Shown piece after piece: positions 29,626-37,749 of a stretch of 64,000 nt of DNA. The stretch spans positions 1-64,000 of the forward strand of contig NZ_AXZL01000066.1 in NCBI RefSeq assembly GCF_000485795.1, written 5' to 3'. The translations under genes were made by a program, and so were the position numbers. The notes beneath the pieces were generated by a model that saw only the letters and a program-made list of their open reading frames with translations, had not been told where the DNA came from and did not search any database. Position 1 is the stretch's first letter. Each line of letters begins with the position of its first letter. This stretch comes from Shewanella decolorationis S12. GTDB lineage: Bacteria > Pseudomonadota > Gammaproteobacteria > Enterobacterales > Shewanellaceae.

Positions 29626-30355
29626 CGTCTACCGCGAGAGTACTTCCCGTAATCTTGTTACTCATATCACTTAATAAAAAATATACGCAGTTAGCAACAT
29701 CCTCCGGTTCACTTAAACCCAGCGGATGCGAAGCGAGAAGCATTGATGTTTGCTGTTCTCCAATTGTTAAAAATTGCTTATTTGATTTTGCTCCTTTTAC
29801 AATTGCTGGAGCAACACAATTAACCCTTATTGATTTTGATGCAAGTTCTAATGCTGCCGATTTGGTCAGTGAGGTAAGTGCTGCTTTTGATGCTGCATAT
29901 AAAGTGCGTGCTTTTAACCCTCGTTGACCCGCTGCTGATCCAATATAAACAAAGCTTGCCCCTGGCACAAAGTGTTTTTGGCGAGAAAAAGCGGCTGTAA
30001 GCATGACTGCTGCGGAAAAGTTAATGTCGAAATAATCTCTGATCTGTTTTGGGGAAATATTTCGAAGCGGACTGTATCCTTGAAAACTAGCGTTGTGAAT
30101 AAACCCATCGATCGGTCCATATTTTTCAACGATTGTCATCGCGAGAGAATTGATATCATCCAGTTGGCTCAGATCGAACGGAATCACATAATGCTCGTTG
30201 CCTAATTGTGCTTTTGTTTGTTGTAAGGGCTCTTCTCTACGACCAACAAGAATTAGTTTAGCACCTTCAGCATCCAATTTTTGGCAGATCGCAAAGCCTA
30301 TTTCAGAGTCAATTGCAGCGCCTGTAACTAGGTATTGCTTATTCTTCATATTCAT
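29606..30355 (-). CDS. Short-chain dehydrogenase/reductase (3 of 3)
   Basis: The 249-residue SDR differs from the other two in its dinucleotide loop, TGAAIDSEIG (11-20), and HNAS replacing NNAG. It keeps Tyr153-AASK157. It resembles SDRs with extended or altered cofactor loops and could act on the sugar rather than on an acyl chain. It lies between KAS III and PseG with a 2-nt gap to the former. Confidence 0.8.
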   Translation of the reverse strand: MNMKNKQYLVTGAAIDSEIGFAICQKLDAEGAKLILVGRREEPLQQTKAQLGNEHYVIPFDLSQLDDINSLAMTIVEKYGPIDGFIHNASFQGYSPLRNISPKQIRDYFDINFSAAVMLTAAFSRQKHFVPGASFVYIGSAAGQRGLKARTLYAASKAALTSLTKSAALELASKSIRVNCVAPAIVKGAKSNKQFLTIGEQQTSMLLASHPLGLSEPEDVANCVYFLLSDMSNKITGSTLAVDGGFLAG

Positions 30356-30357
30356 TT

Positions 30358-31449
30358 TTATTGTTGCACCAAAGAAAGTGGCTCGAAATCATCTTCAATT
30401 TCAATTATTTCTGGCGACACAATGGGGCCTATATCCGTGATTATTGCTCCCCAAGACCAACCAACACCAAATCCTCCTAACATTACCTTTTTAGTTTGAT
30501 TATCAAAAAAATGTTGAAGCTTATGACATATGGCTAATGGCACTGATGCACTTGAAGTATTGCCAAAATCTTTCATATCTATCAGATACTTATCACCCTG
30601 GATTTTTGATTTTTTTCTGAGGTGTTCGAGGATAAACTGGTTGGCTTGATGCATAACAACCATATCGAGCTCATCAACCATTAGATTGGCTAATCTAAGG
30701 GTATCTTTTACGAGTTGAGGTACGACTTTCAATGTGAATGAAAATACAGCCGCTCCATTAAGATATAGACGAGAGTCATTATAGAGTTGTTTTTCTTCTT
30801 CTTCTGATCTTGGCGTTAATTCTGGCATGGTAGGATTACGCCTTCCGCCCGCTTTTACGGCAATATGCTGTCCACCAGTGCCATCTGTCCCAAAAATCGC
30901 ATATGAATCAGGCCAATTCTCATCATATTCAAGTGCAGTAGCTACTCCTGCATCACCAAACAAAGGAAGCGTACCGCGATCTTCAGGGAGTAGATGTCGG
31001 CTTGATGTATCTCCACAAAGTACTAAAGCACGCTTACCATTTGAGCTGTTTAGTAACTGACTAGCGATCCAAGTTCCATAGACAAAACCGGAACAACCTA
31101 AACTAACATCAAGGCATGCAGAAGAAGTTGGAAGTCCTAATCTGTTTTGAATTAAGCAGGCTGTTGCGGGAAGTGCATAGTCGGCATCTTGCGATACGTA
31201 AATGAGAACATCCACCGATTCTGGTGACCAGTTCAAGCGTTGAAGTAAAACCTGTGCGGCAGCAATACACATATCAGATGCACAAAGATGTGGAGGTAAA
31301 ATCCTGCGACTATGTATACCTGTGCTAGCATATATTTTATCTGCTTCTTCTTGAGTAAAGATCTCAGGAGTTTCAACATAGGAATGCCTATGGGGAGGCA
31401 CGGCAGCTTGCATTCCTGCAATTTTGACTGATTTGATCACGGCTTCCAT
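30358..31449 (-). CDS. 3-oxoacyl-ACP synthase III-like (KAS III) enzyme 1
   Basis: The 363-residue thiolase-fold condensing enzyme has a complete catalytic triad: Cys119 (SLGCSGFVYG), His267 (VVMHQAN) and Asn297 (FGNTSSAS). The terminal GFGVGWSWGAIIT glycine loop is present. KAS III enzymes condense an acyl-CoA or acyl-ACP with malonyl-ACP, or act as acyltransferases. First gene of the minus-strand operon, whose promoter must lie in the divergent gap to the plus-strand paralog. It provides chain elongation for the proposed acyl group. Confidence 0.88.
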   Translation of the reverse strand: MEAVIKSVKIAGMQAAVPPHRHSYVETPEIFTQEEADKIYASTGIHSRRILPPHLCASDMCIAAAQVLLQRLNWSPESVDVLIYVSQDADYALPATACLIQNRLGLPTSSACLDVSLGCSGFVYGTWIASQLLNSSNGKRALVLCGDTSSRHLLPEDRGTLPLFGDAGVATALEYDENWPDSYAIFGTDGTGGQHIAVKAGGRRNPTMPELTPRSEEEEKQLYNDSRLYLNGAAVFSFTLKVVPQLVKDTLRLANLMVDELDMVVMHQANQFILEHLRKKSKIQGDKYLIDMKDFGNTSSASVPLAICHKLQHFFDNQTKKVMLGGFGVGWSWGAIITDIGPIVSPEIIEIEDDFEPLSLVQQ

Positions 31450-31579
31450 AAATAACCTTGTTGAAGTAAGAATGGGTATTGGTTTTAACTATAACATTGA
31501 ATAATATAGCTTGAAAGTACCAAACTTGTTTTGGAAACACTCTAACTTCTTGCTTATAAGGCAAATTTTAGGAATATTG
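31450..31579. promoter_or_regulatory. Divergent promoter region between two KAS III genes
   Basis: This 130-bp AT-rich gap must carry the promoters for the 14-gene minus-strand operon and the plus-strand KAS III gene. No -24/-12 element with correct GG/GC spacing is found on either strand, so the operon probably uses sigma-70. A TTTAACTATAA-like -10 and several TATAAT relatives are present, but no assignment is secure. Confidence 0.4.
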
Positions 31580-32608
31580 ATGACAGTCACTCGAGTTAAA
31601 AATGTTACTATCTCTGGAATAGTATCTGTACTACCCGAAACAGAAAAGTTGAACCGAGACGCCGTTTCTTCTCAAGACTCGCAAGAAATGGCGCGTATTG
31701 TTGCTGCTACAGGGATTGAATCGAAACGTGTTGTCAGTCAGGGGCAAACAGCCCTAGATCTTGCCAATAAGGCTTGTGAGTTACTTCTAAGCAGTATGGA
31801 TTGGGCTGAGGATGACATCGCTATTCTTCTTTTTGTCACTCAAACGCCGGATTATCCTTTGCCTGGTAATGCTGTACAACTCCAGCATAGACTTGGTTTA
31901 GATAAAAACACTTTGGCTTTTGATATTAATTTGGGATGTTCCGGTTTTGTATATGGACTGTGGCAAATATCACAGTTATTAAATACTTTACCGCGGAGCA
32001 AAGCTTTACTTGTGGTCGGTGATACAACCAGTCAACAATATAGTGAAAATAATCGTTCAGTTTCTGCACTGTTTGGAGATGCTGTTAGTGCGATTGCGAT
32101 TGAGAATTGCAAAGATTGTGATGACATGGTTTTTTCCCTTGGAACTGATGGTGCTGGCACTCCTTATCTGATTCAGCCTTTCGGAGGCGCAAAAAAACCT
32201 GATGAAAAATTCGAACTGTTTATGGATGGTATGCAAGTTTTTGTATTTACCCTAAGAGAAGTTCCAAAATCAATTCAATCATGCTTATTTGAAAAAAAAT
32301 GGCAAGTGAATGAAGTTGATTTCTGCGTAATGCACCAAGCAAATGAAATGATGTTAAAGCGATTAGGTGATAAAGTCGGATTCGCCGAAGAGCAAGTGAT
32401 TATATCTATGCGAAAAGTGGGTAATACGAGTTCTGCATCGATCCCATTAGCCTTATGCCTGTCTCTTTCTGAAGAACTGCTTACCCGAAAAAATAAACTA
32501 GTTCTGTCGGGGTTTGGTGTAGGCTGGTCTTGGGGAAGTGTTGCATTGGCTTTAGATAAATTATCCGTTTGTACTTTAATAGACCTATCGCTCAACTCTA
32601 ATTTGTAA
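31580..32608 (+). CDS. 3-oxoacyl-ACP synthase III-like (KAS III) enzyme 2
   Basis: The 342-residue paralog of the divergent KAS III has an intact Cys120-His252-Asn282 triad (NLGCSGFVYG, CVMHQAN, VGNTSSAS) and a GFGVGWSWGS loop. The frame opens at a TTG at 31511, but the ATG at 31580 follows AGGA and matches the paralog's start. It lacks the acidic insertion of the other copy (EEEEK, about 217-220). Two condensing enzymes for one short chain suggest different extension steps or partners. It converges on a minus-strand hypothetical gene. Confidence 0.86.
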   Translation: MTVTRVKNVTISGIVSVLPETEKLNRDAVSSQDSQEMARIVAATGIESKRVVSQGQTALDLANKACELLLSSMDWAEDDIAILLFVTQTPDYPLPGNAVQLQHRLGLDKNTLAFDINLGCSGFVYGLWQISQLLNTLPRSKALLVVGDTTSQQYSENNRSVSALFGDAVSAIAIENCKDCDDMVFSLGTDGAGTPYLIQPFGGAKKPDEKFELFMDGMQVFVFTLREVPKSIQSCLFEKKWQVNEVDFCVMHQANEMMLKRLGDKVGFAEEQVIISMRKVGNTSSASIPLALCLSLSEELLTRKNKLVLSGFGVGWSWGSVALALDKLSVCTLIDLSLNSNL

Positions 32609-32619
32609 AAAATGCTCCA

Positions 32620-32886
32620 TTAAGATATGTGAGTTAGAATATCAGGGATTTCAAACTCTAGATAATCAGCCAGTGATAACCAATCTGATCTTTCATGTGC
32701 AGACAACATTTGAGGTAATAAAGACGCGATTCTGCTTTTCCCCATATCAGTACTGATAAGAGTCTCTAGTTTATCAAGACACATTCGAAGATGCTTAGAT
32801 GCTTGAGCTTCTTCCCCTAGTCTAAGATGTTTTGATGTGATTATTAAATCATTTATTAGCAGGGGTATTTCAACATTCTCATTCAT
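32620..32886 (-). CDS. Small helical protein of unknown function beside the second maf-like gene
   Basis: The 88-residue, acidic and largely helical protein carries no recognised domain. Its start overlaps the preceding DUF115 gene by 8 nt, so it is translationally coupled to that gene and probably works with it. Size and helical character recall flagellar chaperones, but there is no motif to support it. The 11-nt gap to the convergent KAS III gene has no terminator. Confidence 0.7.
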   Translation of the reverse strand: MNENVEIPLLINDLIITSKHLRLGEEAQASKHLRMCLDKLETLISTDMGKSRIASLLPQMLSAHERSDWLSLADYLEFEIPDILTHIS

Positions 32887-34171
32887 TTGTGAAGTCCTTG
32901 TACTGTGCTCCTAGTATTCTGGCGCTATCTAGAGAGGATTGATAAAACTTTATGTTAGGTTTAATTTTTATATAGAGTTCTAAACTTCTCAAATATCCTC
33001 TAAAGTTTAAATCAGTTTCCACTCTATCACCACGTCCATTAAGGACCCAATGTTTTGCATTATTTATTTTTGGTCCCAAAGAACCATCAGGCCAGAATGC
33101 ATGAGTTTTATTCTTTGCATAACAAAAGTCACAACCAAACATGGATATCTCATAAGCACCTAAATAAGCTGCTAGATCTATAATAGGGTGAATTACACTT
33201 CCATTAGTATATAAGCGCAATTTGGGTTGGTAGTTTGATAGAGTATCGTATCTTGCATGTTTTGAATATGCACAATATCTATTTCCCTTCCATTCTCTAA
33301 TAATGTCAGGTGATATAGTTGGAAAATACACTAATGAAATATTTTCTGTATCCTCAATAGGAATATGGTCTAGACGAATATTTATATCAATACTAACAAC
33401 AATATCTGGATAGACGCCATGATTTATTAACCCTTTTAATGATGTATCGGCTGCAATCATTAATGGCCTTGAGTTGTCTGGTAACTGTCGCTGTTTTAGC
33501 AAAAAATCATAGTGATCTTCTAGTGTTGGGCCAGAGGCTATAACATGACACCGAGGTTTCTTATAATATTGTATAAGCAAGTCTGCGCTTGGGTCATTCT
33601 CAATATTTTTTGAATTACTTTTAAATCGAAACTCAACTTTGTCGTTATTAAGGTGTTGCTGATTAGCATAATTACGATTCAGCTCATATACAATTAAATC
33701 TCGAATAATAGCATTTTCATTGCTAACTAAATTGAGTTCTGGTGTGATTGCAATATAAGGAAAACTTAGAGTTTTTCCTGCTTGCTCATTCAAGTTTACA
33801 TTGGGATGACTTAGCCATTCCCGCTGATCGGTGTAACAAAGCAATAATGCGAATACAGCCAAATTTAAAATGCAGACTTCAATGCGAGTATAGTGCGGAT
33901 TTTCAATCAACAGACTTGGAACATCACCCATACCCACGCCATAAACCGTGACTTGGTGAGTATTTGATGGAAGTGTGCTAATAAACAGCTGTGCTTCAGC
34001 GATGCGGTCATGACGGCTACTTAGCTGAATACCATTAACACTGATAGTTTGGTTTTGGCCTTGGACTAAGTGTGCATCAAGATGGTCAACTGATTGGCTT
34101 TTTATCGCAGCAGCCACAATTGGCCAGCGTTTAGCAATAATACTCAGATTAGTGGCAAATAGTTCAGTCAT
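32879..34171 (-). CDS. DUF115/MptE-like protein, second Maf-type glycosyltransferase candidate
   Basis: The 430-residue protein has the Maf core: SGPTLED (213-219), the DIVVSIDINIRLDH strand (256-269) and GCDFCYAKNKTH near 340. The N-terminal Rossmann-like region contains VTVYGVGMGDVPSLLIE. It shares core signatures but little else with the 823-residue Maf at the other end of the island and lacks the TPR tail. GAGGAAACGG precedes the ATG. It may transfer a second sugar or act on a different flagellin site. Confidence 0.8.
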   Translation of the reverse strand: MTELFATNLSIIAKRWPIVAAAIKSQSVDHLDAHLVQGQNQTISVNGIQLSSRHDRIAEAQLFISTLPSNTHQVTVYGVGMGDVPSLLIENPHYTRIEVCILNLAVFALLLCYTDQREWLSHPNVNLNEQAGKTLSFPYIAITPELNLVSNENAIIRDLIVYELNRNYANQQHLNNDKVEFRFKSNSKNIENDPSADLLIQYYKKPRCHVIASGPTLEDHYDFLLKQRQLPDNSRPLMIAADTSLKGLINHGVYPDIVVSIDINIRLDHIPIEDTENISLVYFPTISPDIIREWKGNRYCAYSKHARYDTLSNYQPKLRLYTNGSVIHPIIDLAAYLGAYEISMFGCDFCYAKNKTHAFWPDGSLGPKINNAKHWVLNGRGDRVETDLNFRGYLRSLELYIKIKPNIKFYQSSLDSARILGAQYKDFTNE

Positions 34172-34218
34172 TCCGTTTCCTCGGAAGCTTTCGTTTTGAT
34201 ATTTCCGACATCACTATC

Positions 34219-34294
34219 TGGTCTCTCCACAGGGACTCGAACCCCGATCGGCCGCTTAGGAGGCGGCTGCTCTATCCTGTTGAGCTATGAAGAG
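34219..34294 (-). tRNA. tRNA-Arg (CCT anticodon)
   Basis: The 76-nt cloverleaf on the minus strand has acceptor stem CTCTTCA/TGGAGAG, D-arm GCTC...GAGC, and anticodon stem GCCGC/GCGGC around loop CTCCTAA (anticodon CCT, reading AGG). The T-arm CGGGG-TTCGAGT-CCCTG and encoded CCA are present. Its 3' end points to the glycan island, the orientation usual for tRNA genes used as integration sites. No flanking repeat was verified. Confidence 0.95.
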
Positions 34295-34349
34295 ACGCCT
34301 GTGATTATACTGGTTTTATCTTTGATTAAAAGGCTTATGATTTAGTTGG

Positions 34350-35516
34350 TTAAATCTTAAGCGCGATGTCGTTTATCTGTACATTGTAAGCCGCATTTTG
34401 GTCAACGAGTACTGCTGTTGCACTTTCTTCACTCACTTGTTCAATTTGTACTGTTGCTCGGCTTTTCGTGGCAACGGCGCGCATTTCGTTAAGTCTATCG
34501 GGTAAGTTTCGTTGCAAAACCACTTGGAATTTATCTCCAACACGGATCCCATGTTTTCGCCCTAAGTTGAGGATAATTCTATCGCCTTGGCGGCTGACGA
34601 CTTGTCCTAATAGTGGTCGGCAATTGAGCGTTCGATCAATATCACGAGTGGCTTCTTGGATTATCTGGCTGATATTTCTGCCATAGGATGAACGCCAAAA
34701 ACGGTCACTATTAGGTGCAATAATTGCTTGTTCTTCAAATTCCCATGGTGCCGAAGTGTTGTAGGTTTTGCTCCAAACTTCTTCGCCGCTAATGCCGTGA
34801 TAAAGGCTGAGCTTAAATTGGAATTGTCTTAGTGGCGCTTCATCCCACCACCCCATAAAAGTGGATTGCACAGGCTCTGTTGATATGTCGATGATTTGGG
34901 GTAATAAAATATATTGGCTATCGGTGATTTCACTTAGCCAACTAGGGAGTCGATAGCCGCGGATATCAACCAGTTCTTGTGCAATATCGAGCCTTTCTTT
35001 TGCGTGGATATGGCTAAATCCGGTTGATGAATAGTCATCTATGCTATTACCGAGCTTTTCGGATATCGCTTCTTCAAACCCCGATAATTGTCCGTAACGT
35101 AACTGTGCCCGGTCTTTTATTTGTGCCTGAGGGATTAGTATTGCGGCTTTCAGTTGGCCTGTAGGGCACTGTTGAGTTGGATCGTCATTAAGATCGAGCC
35201 TAAGTGAAACATAGATTTTGTTGCCTTGAATACGCTCGCTTAGTAATTGAATACTAATTGCTTGGGCATAACGATTAATCGCAAAACTGTTTTGTGTCAG
35301 ATTACCGTTAGTGGTTTGCTGCTCACTAGAGATTTGGATGCCGGTGCTGAGGGTGGCATAACTTACCGCTTGGTTGATTGCTTCTTCTCTGGCTTGGGCT
35401 ATGTTGCCATTTGCAATAATTGCTTCGCCACTCGCTTCAACCCACTCGGCTTTTGCTGGTGCAGTAAGTAATAGTAGGCTGCCGATTATGAGCAAATTCT
35501 TTCTCAGTATGTTCAT
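34350..35516 (-). CDS. flgT: Flagellar H-ring assembly protein FlgT
   Basis: FlgT forms the H ring around the basal body in polar, often sodium-driven, flagella of Vibrio and relatives. The 388-residue exported protein has a signal peptide (to about residue 23, TAPAKA), an N-terminal FlgT_N segment (EWVEASGEAIIANGNIAQAREEAINQAV), a middle domain and a C-terminal beta domain (LGRKHGIRVGDKFQVVL). The divergent flgO/flgP pair is the usual neighbour, and a sigma-54 promoter precedes it on the minus strand. Confidence 0.87.
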   Translation of the reverse strand: MNILRKNLLIIGSLLLLTAPAKAEWVEASGEAIIANGNIAQAREEAINQAVSYATLSTGIQISSEQQTTNGNLTQNSFAINRYAQAISIQLLSERIQGNKIYVSLRLDLNDDPTQQCPTGQLKAAILIPQAQIKDRAQLRYGQLSGFEEAISEKLGNSIDDYSSTGFSHIHAKERLDIAQELVDIRGYRLPSWLSEITDSQYILLPQIIDISTEPVQSTFMGWWDEAPLRQFQFKLSLYHGISGEEVWSKTYNTSAPWEFEEQAIIAPNSDRFWRSSYGRNISQIIQEATRDIDRTLNCRPLLGQVVSRQGDRIILNLGRKHGIRVGDKFQVVLQRNLPDRLNEMRAVATKSRATVQIEQVSEESATAVLVDQNAAYNVQINDIALKI

Positions 35517-35569
35517 TAATAAGCCCTTCGCGAAATCAGTCAGTTTAATGGCAGAGTTATACAGCCATA

Positions 35570-35585
35570 AGCAAATTGTATGCCC
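35570..35585 (-). promoter_or_regulatory. Sigma-54 promoter of flgT
   Basis: On the minus strand GGGCAT-N5-TTGCT carries GG and GC ten bases apart. It lies 54 nt before the flgT start codon and is divergent from the flgOP promoter. Confidence 0.65.
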
Positions 35586-35662
35586 GATTGGTGTAATGTA
35601 GATAAAGTTATTGCGGGACTTGTCGATAATCTGAGTAGCTTATGCCAAGCAATATTTTGACT

Positions 35663-35678
35663 TGGTCTAATATTTGCT
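35663..35678 (+). promoter_or_regulatory. Sigma-54 promoter of flgOP
   Basis: TGGTCT-N5-TTGCT with exact GG-N10-GC spacing, 64 nt before the FlgO start. It supports the internal FlgO start at 35743, since the longer frame would begin inside this promoter. Confidence 0.7.
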
Positions 35679-35742
35679 TGATTTACGCCAAAGGCTGCGA
35701 CTTTATGTGAGTCGCATTGATTTAGACGATGAGGTTATTCCA

Positions 35743-36375
35743 ATGCTGAAGCGTGCATTTATTCCTCTGGCACTTGTGGTGCTGGTAGGTTGTACGACGA
35801 AACCCGTTGTACCGCCCAAACCTAGCCTAGTAGATGGCAATGGTTTGCCGCCGACGGCGGTGATCAACCATTTATCCCAGCGTATAGTGACAGAGCTTGT
35901 TAAACAAAATGATGCGCTGCGTTCAGATCAACCTATTGTTGTTGCAACGCCTGTGTTAGTTGGTGATCTAAAAGGGACTAATGCACTTGCGCAGCAGCTG
36001 CAACAAGGGCTCATAACGTCATTACACAGTTTTCAATTTAATGTAGTGGATCTGAATTTAGCTGATGGCCTCAGTGTTACCCCTGATGGTGATTTTATTT
36101 TGACGCGTGACTGGCAAAGATTATCTACTAACTTACCCGTCGACCATATTGTTGTCTCTACTATGAGTCCAACAACCAATGGTATGGCTATCAATACACG
36201 GATTGTTACCCTAAGTAACAACCGTGTAGTTTCAGCATCACAGACTTTTGTTACCCAAAAAGAATTGAGCAATTACATGCAGCCCTCGGAACAAGTTATC
36301 TCTCAGGATGGGATTTTATACCGCCAGTCGAGCCCAGGTATGAATGAAGTGCGAGTACTAGGAGATGGAAAATGA
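35743..36375 (+). CDS. flgO: Outer-membrane flagellar lipoprotein FlgO
   Basis: FlgO is an outer-membrane lipoprotein needed for stable polar flagella in Vibrio-type systems. The 210-residue protein has a lipobox (VVLVGC) in its first 17 residues and the FlgO domain (HLSQRIVTELVKQNDAL onward, with VSTMSPTTNGMAINTRIV). An in-frame codon at 35674 exists, but it is inside the promoter, and the ATG at 35743 gives a proper signal peptide. flgP overlaps its end by 4 nt. Confidence 0.85.
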   Translation: MLKRAFIPLALVVLVGCTTKPVVPPKPSLVDGNGLPPTAVINHLSQRIVTELVKQNDALRSDQPIVVATPVLVGDLKGTNALAQQLQQGLITSLHSFQFNVVDLNLADGLSVTPDGDFILTRDWQRLSTNLPVDHIVVSTMSPTTNGMAINTRIVTLSNNRVVSASQTFVTQKELSNYMQPSEQVISQDGILYRQSSPGMNEVRVLGDGK

Positions 36376-36821
36376 AACGCTACTTATTAATAGCTGCAGC
36401 GCTTCTGCTAACCGGATGTGCGGCGAAAGATAAATATGTGCAGTGGGAAGATGTGCCGCCAAGTAGTTTTCCTAAGCTCACGGCAATAGGTTATGCCCCG
36501 CTAGCGACTCAACCTGCCAAAGAACAATCTCAACGAGTCTTAATGGCGATGCAAGCCTCAAAAATTGTGGCCTACCGTGAACTGGCTGAACAAGTGTATG
36601 GACAGAAGATCACCGCTAATAGCAGTGTCAGTGATTGGATGCTGACAGATGACAATGTTAAAGCTTCTGTGACAGGGGTTATCCGCGGGGCTCGAGTGGT
36701 GAAAAGCTATCCAGCAGGGGATCACTATGTGACTGAGTTAGAACTTGATTTTGCTAAGGTATGGCAGATTTATCAGCAGCAGAGTCGGCCGCAAAGAATT
36801 AAAGATGTTACCTATTTCTAG
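36372..36821 (+). CDS. flgP: Flagellar outer-membrane lipoprotein FlgP
   Basis: The 149-residue LPP20-family lipoprotein has lipobox LLLTGC (Cys17) and a domain containing QSQRVLMAMQASKIVAYRELAEQVYG. FlgP forms the basal disk or stabilises the sheath end in polar flagellates. Start overlaps flgO by 4 nt (ATGA), so translation is coupled. Confidence 0.87.
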   Translation: MKRYLLIAAALLLTGCAAKDKYVQWEDVPPSSFPKLTAIGYAPLATQPAKEQSQRVLMAMQASKIVAYRELAEQVYGQKITANSSVSDWMLTDDNVKASVTGVIRGARVVKSYPAGDHYVTELELDFAKVWQIYQQQSRPQRIKDVTYF

Positions 36822-36859
36822 GTGTAGCGCAGAGTGCTCCTCTTCGTTGATATACAGAT

Positions 36860-36895
36860 AAACAAAAGCCGCACAAAGTAGCGCGGCTTTTGTTT
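36860..36895. terminator. Bidirectional terminator between flgP and flgN
   Basis: AAACAAAAGCCGC and GCGGCTTTTGTTT form a long stem with A-runs on the left and T-runs on the right. It serves the converging flgOP and flgMN transcripts. Confidence 0.85.
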
Positions 36896-36919
36896 GTACC
36901 CGTTTATATGACGCTTTAC

Positions 36920-37345
36920 TTACGCTTTTAAATCATTACCTAAGCTCGAAAAAGTCGAGGTTTTGCCTTTATCGTTATATGTCAGTGTAGTGGCATTCCT
37001 ACTCGCCTGTAAGGCTTGAGCAAAGCGATTCAAACTTGCAAGATTCATTTCAATTAAACTGGCATTTTGAGCATTTAGCTCTTTGCATTCGGCAAGCGCT
37101 TCTTTCGCTGCAGCCAATTTATGGGACAGTTCGATTTGCTCTGTGAGTAAAGATTTATCGCTGTGATTAGCCAGCAAGTCATCGTTCGCTTTAAGCTCTT
37201 GCAGACATTTCGATTTTTGCTCCGCAAGCGATAAAAGCAAATCGGCGTTTTGGTCACCCAAAGCGCCTTTTTCCTTAAGAATAATTTGTTTAAGAACAGC
37301 CAAATGGGCGTGTTGTTGATCTACCAGTTTAGCTATTTCTGTCAT
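36920..37345 (-). CDS. flgN: Flagellar hook-filament chaperone FlgN
   Basis: The 141-residue, wholly helical FlgN-family chaperone binds FlgK and FlgL before export. Long coiled helices are seen throughout, including LKQIILKEKGALGDQNADLLLSLAEQKSKCL. It lies 2 nt downstream of flgM, the standard flgM-flgN order. The family evolves quickly, so the call depends partly on position. Confidence 0.82.
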   Translation of the reverse strand: MTEIAKLVDQQHAHLAVLKQIILKEKGALGDQNADLLLSLAEQKSKCLQELKANDDLLANHSDKSLLTEQIELSHKLAAAKEALAECKELNAQNASLIEMNLASLNRFAQALQASRNATTLTYNDKGKTSTFSSLGNDLKA

Positions 37346-37347
37346 AG

Positions 37348-37674
37348 TTACTCTTTATTAAGATCGTTCAATTCAGCTTCGAAGCTGGCAATGTTAGCAG
37401 CCAACTTTTCGGGGTCAATTTTATAGCGACCTTCGGCAATGGCTTGTTTAATTTCAGCCACTTTCTTTTGATCGACTTCAGGCAGGCTGGCCATTTTGGT
37501 TTGAGCTCCCTGTAACTGTTGAGCTTGAGCCGTAATGACAACAGAGTCACCTTTTTGTTGAGTCGGCTTAGCTGCAACTTGAGTCGACTGGTCGCTTTCG
37601 CTGCTCTTTTTGGTATTGTTTGAACGGACTTGCGCGGCCGCTCCGGCGTTAAATTTGCTAATATCAATTGCCAT
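37348..37674 (-). CDS. flgM: Anti-sigma-28 factor FlgM
   Basis: FlgM holds the flagellar sigma-28 (FliA) inactive until hook completion, then is exported. The 108-residue protein has a disordered polar N-terminal half and the conserved C-terminal sigma-binding segment KVAEIKQAIAEGRYKIDPEKLAANI. It is preceded by a sigma-28 promoter, giving feedback. Confidence 0.92.
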   Translation of the reverse strand: MAIDISKFNAGAAAQVRSNNTKKSSESDQSTQVAAKPTQQKGDSVVITAQAQQLQGAQTKMASLPEVDQKKVAEIKQAIAEGRYKIDPEKLAANIASFEAELNDLNKE

Positions 37675-37715
37675 TTTAGGCTCCAGCGTCGTGTATACGG
37701 GATTTCTTAACTGGG

Positions 37716-37742
37716 GTATCGGCAGCTCATCGAAAAGCTTTA
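37716..37742 (-). promoter_or_regulatory. Sigma-28 promoter of flgMN
   Basis: On the minus strand TAAAGCTT-N11-GCCGATAC matches the FliA consensus TAAAGTTT-N11-GCCGATAA with the exact spacer. It lies between flgA and flgM and gives flgMN its own transcript. Confidence 0.82.
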
Positions 37743-37749
37743 GCTTATT

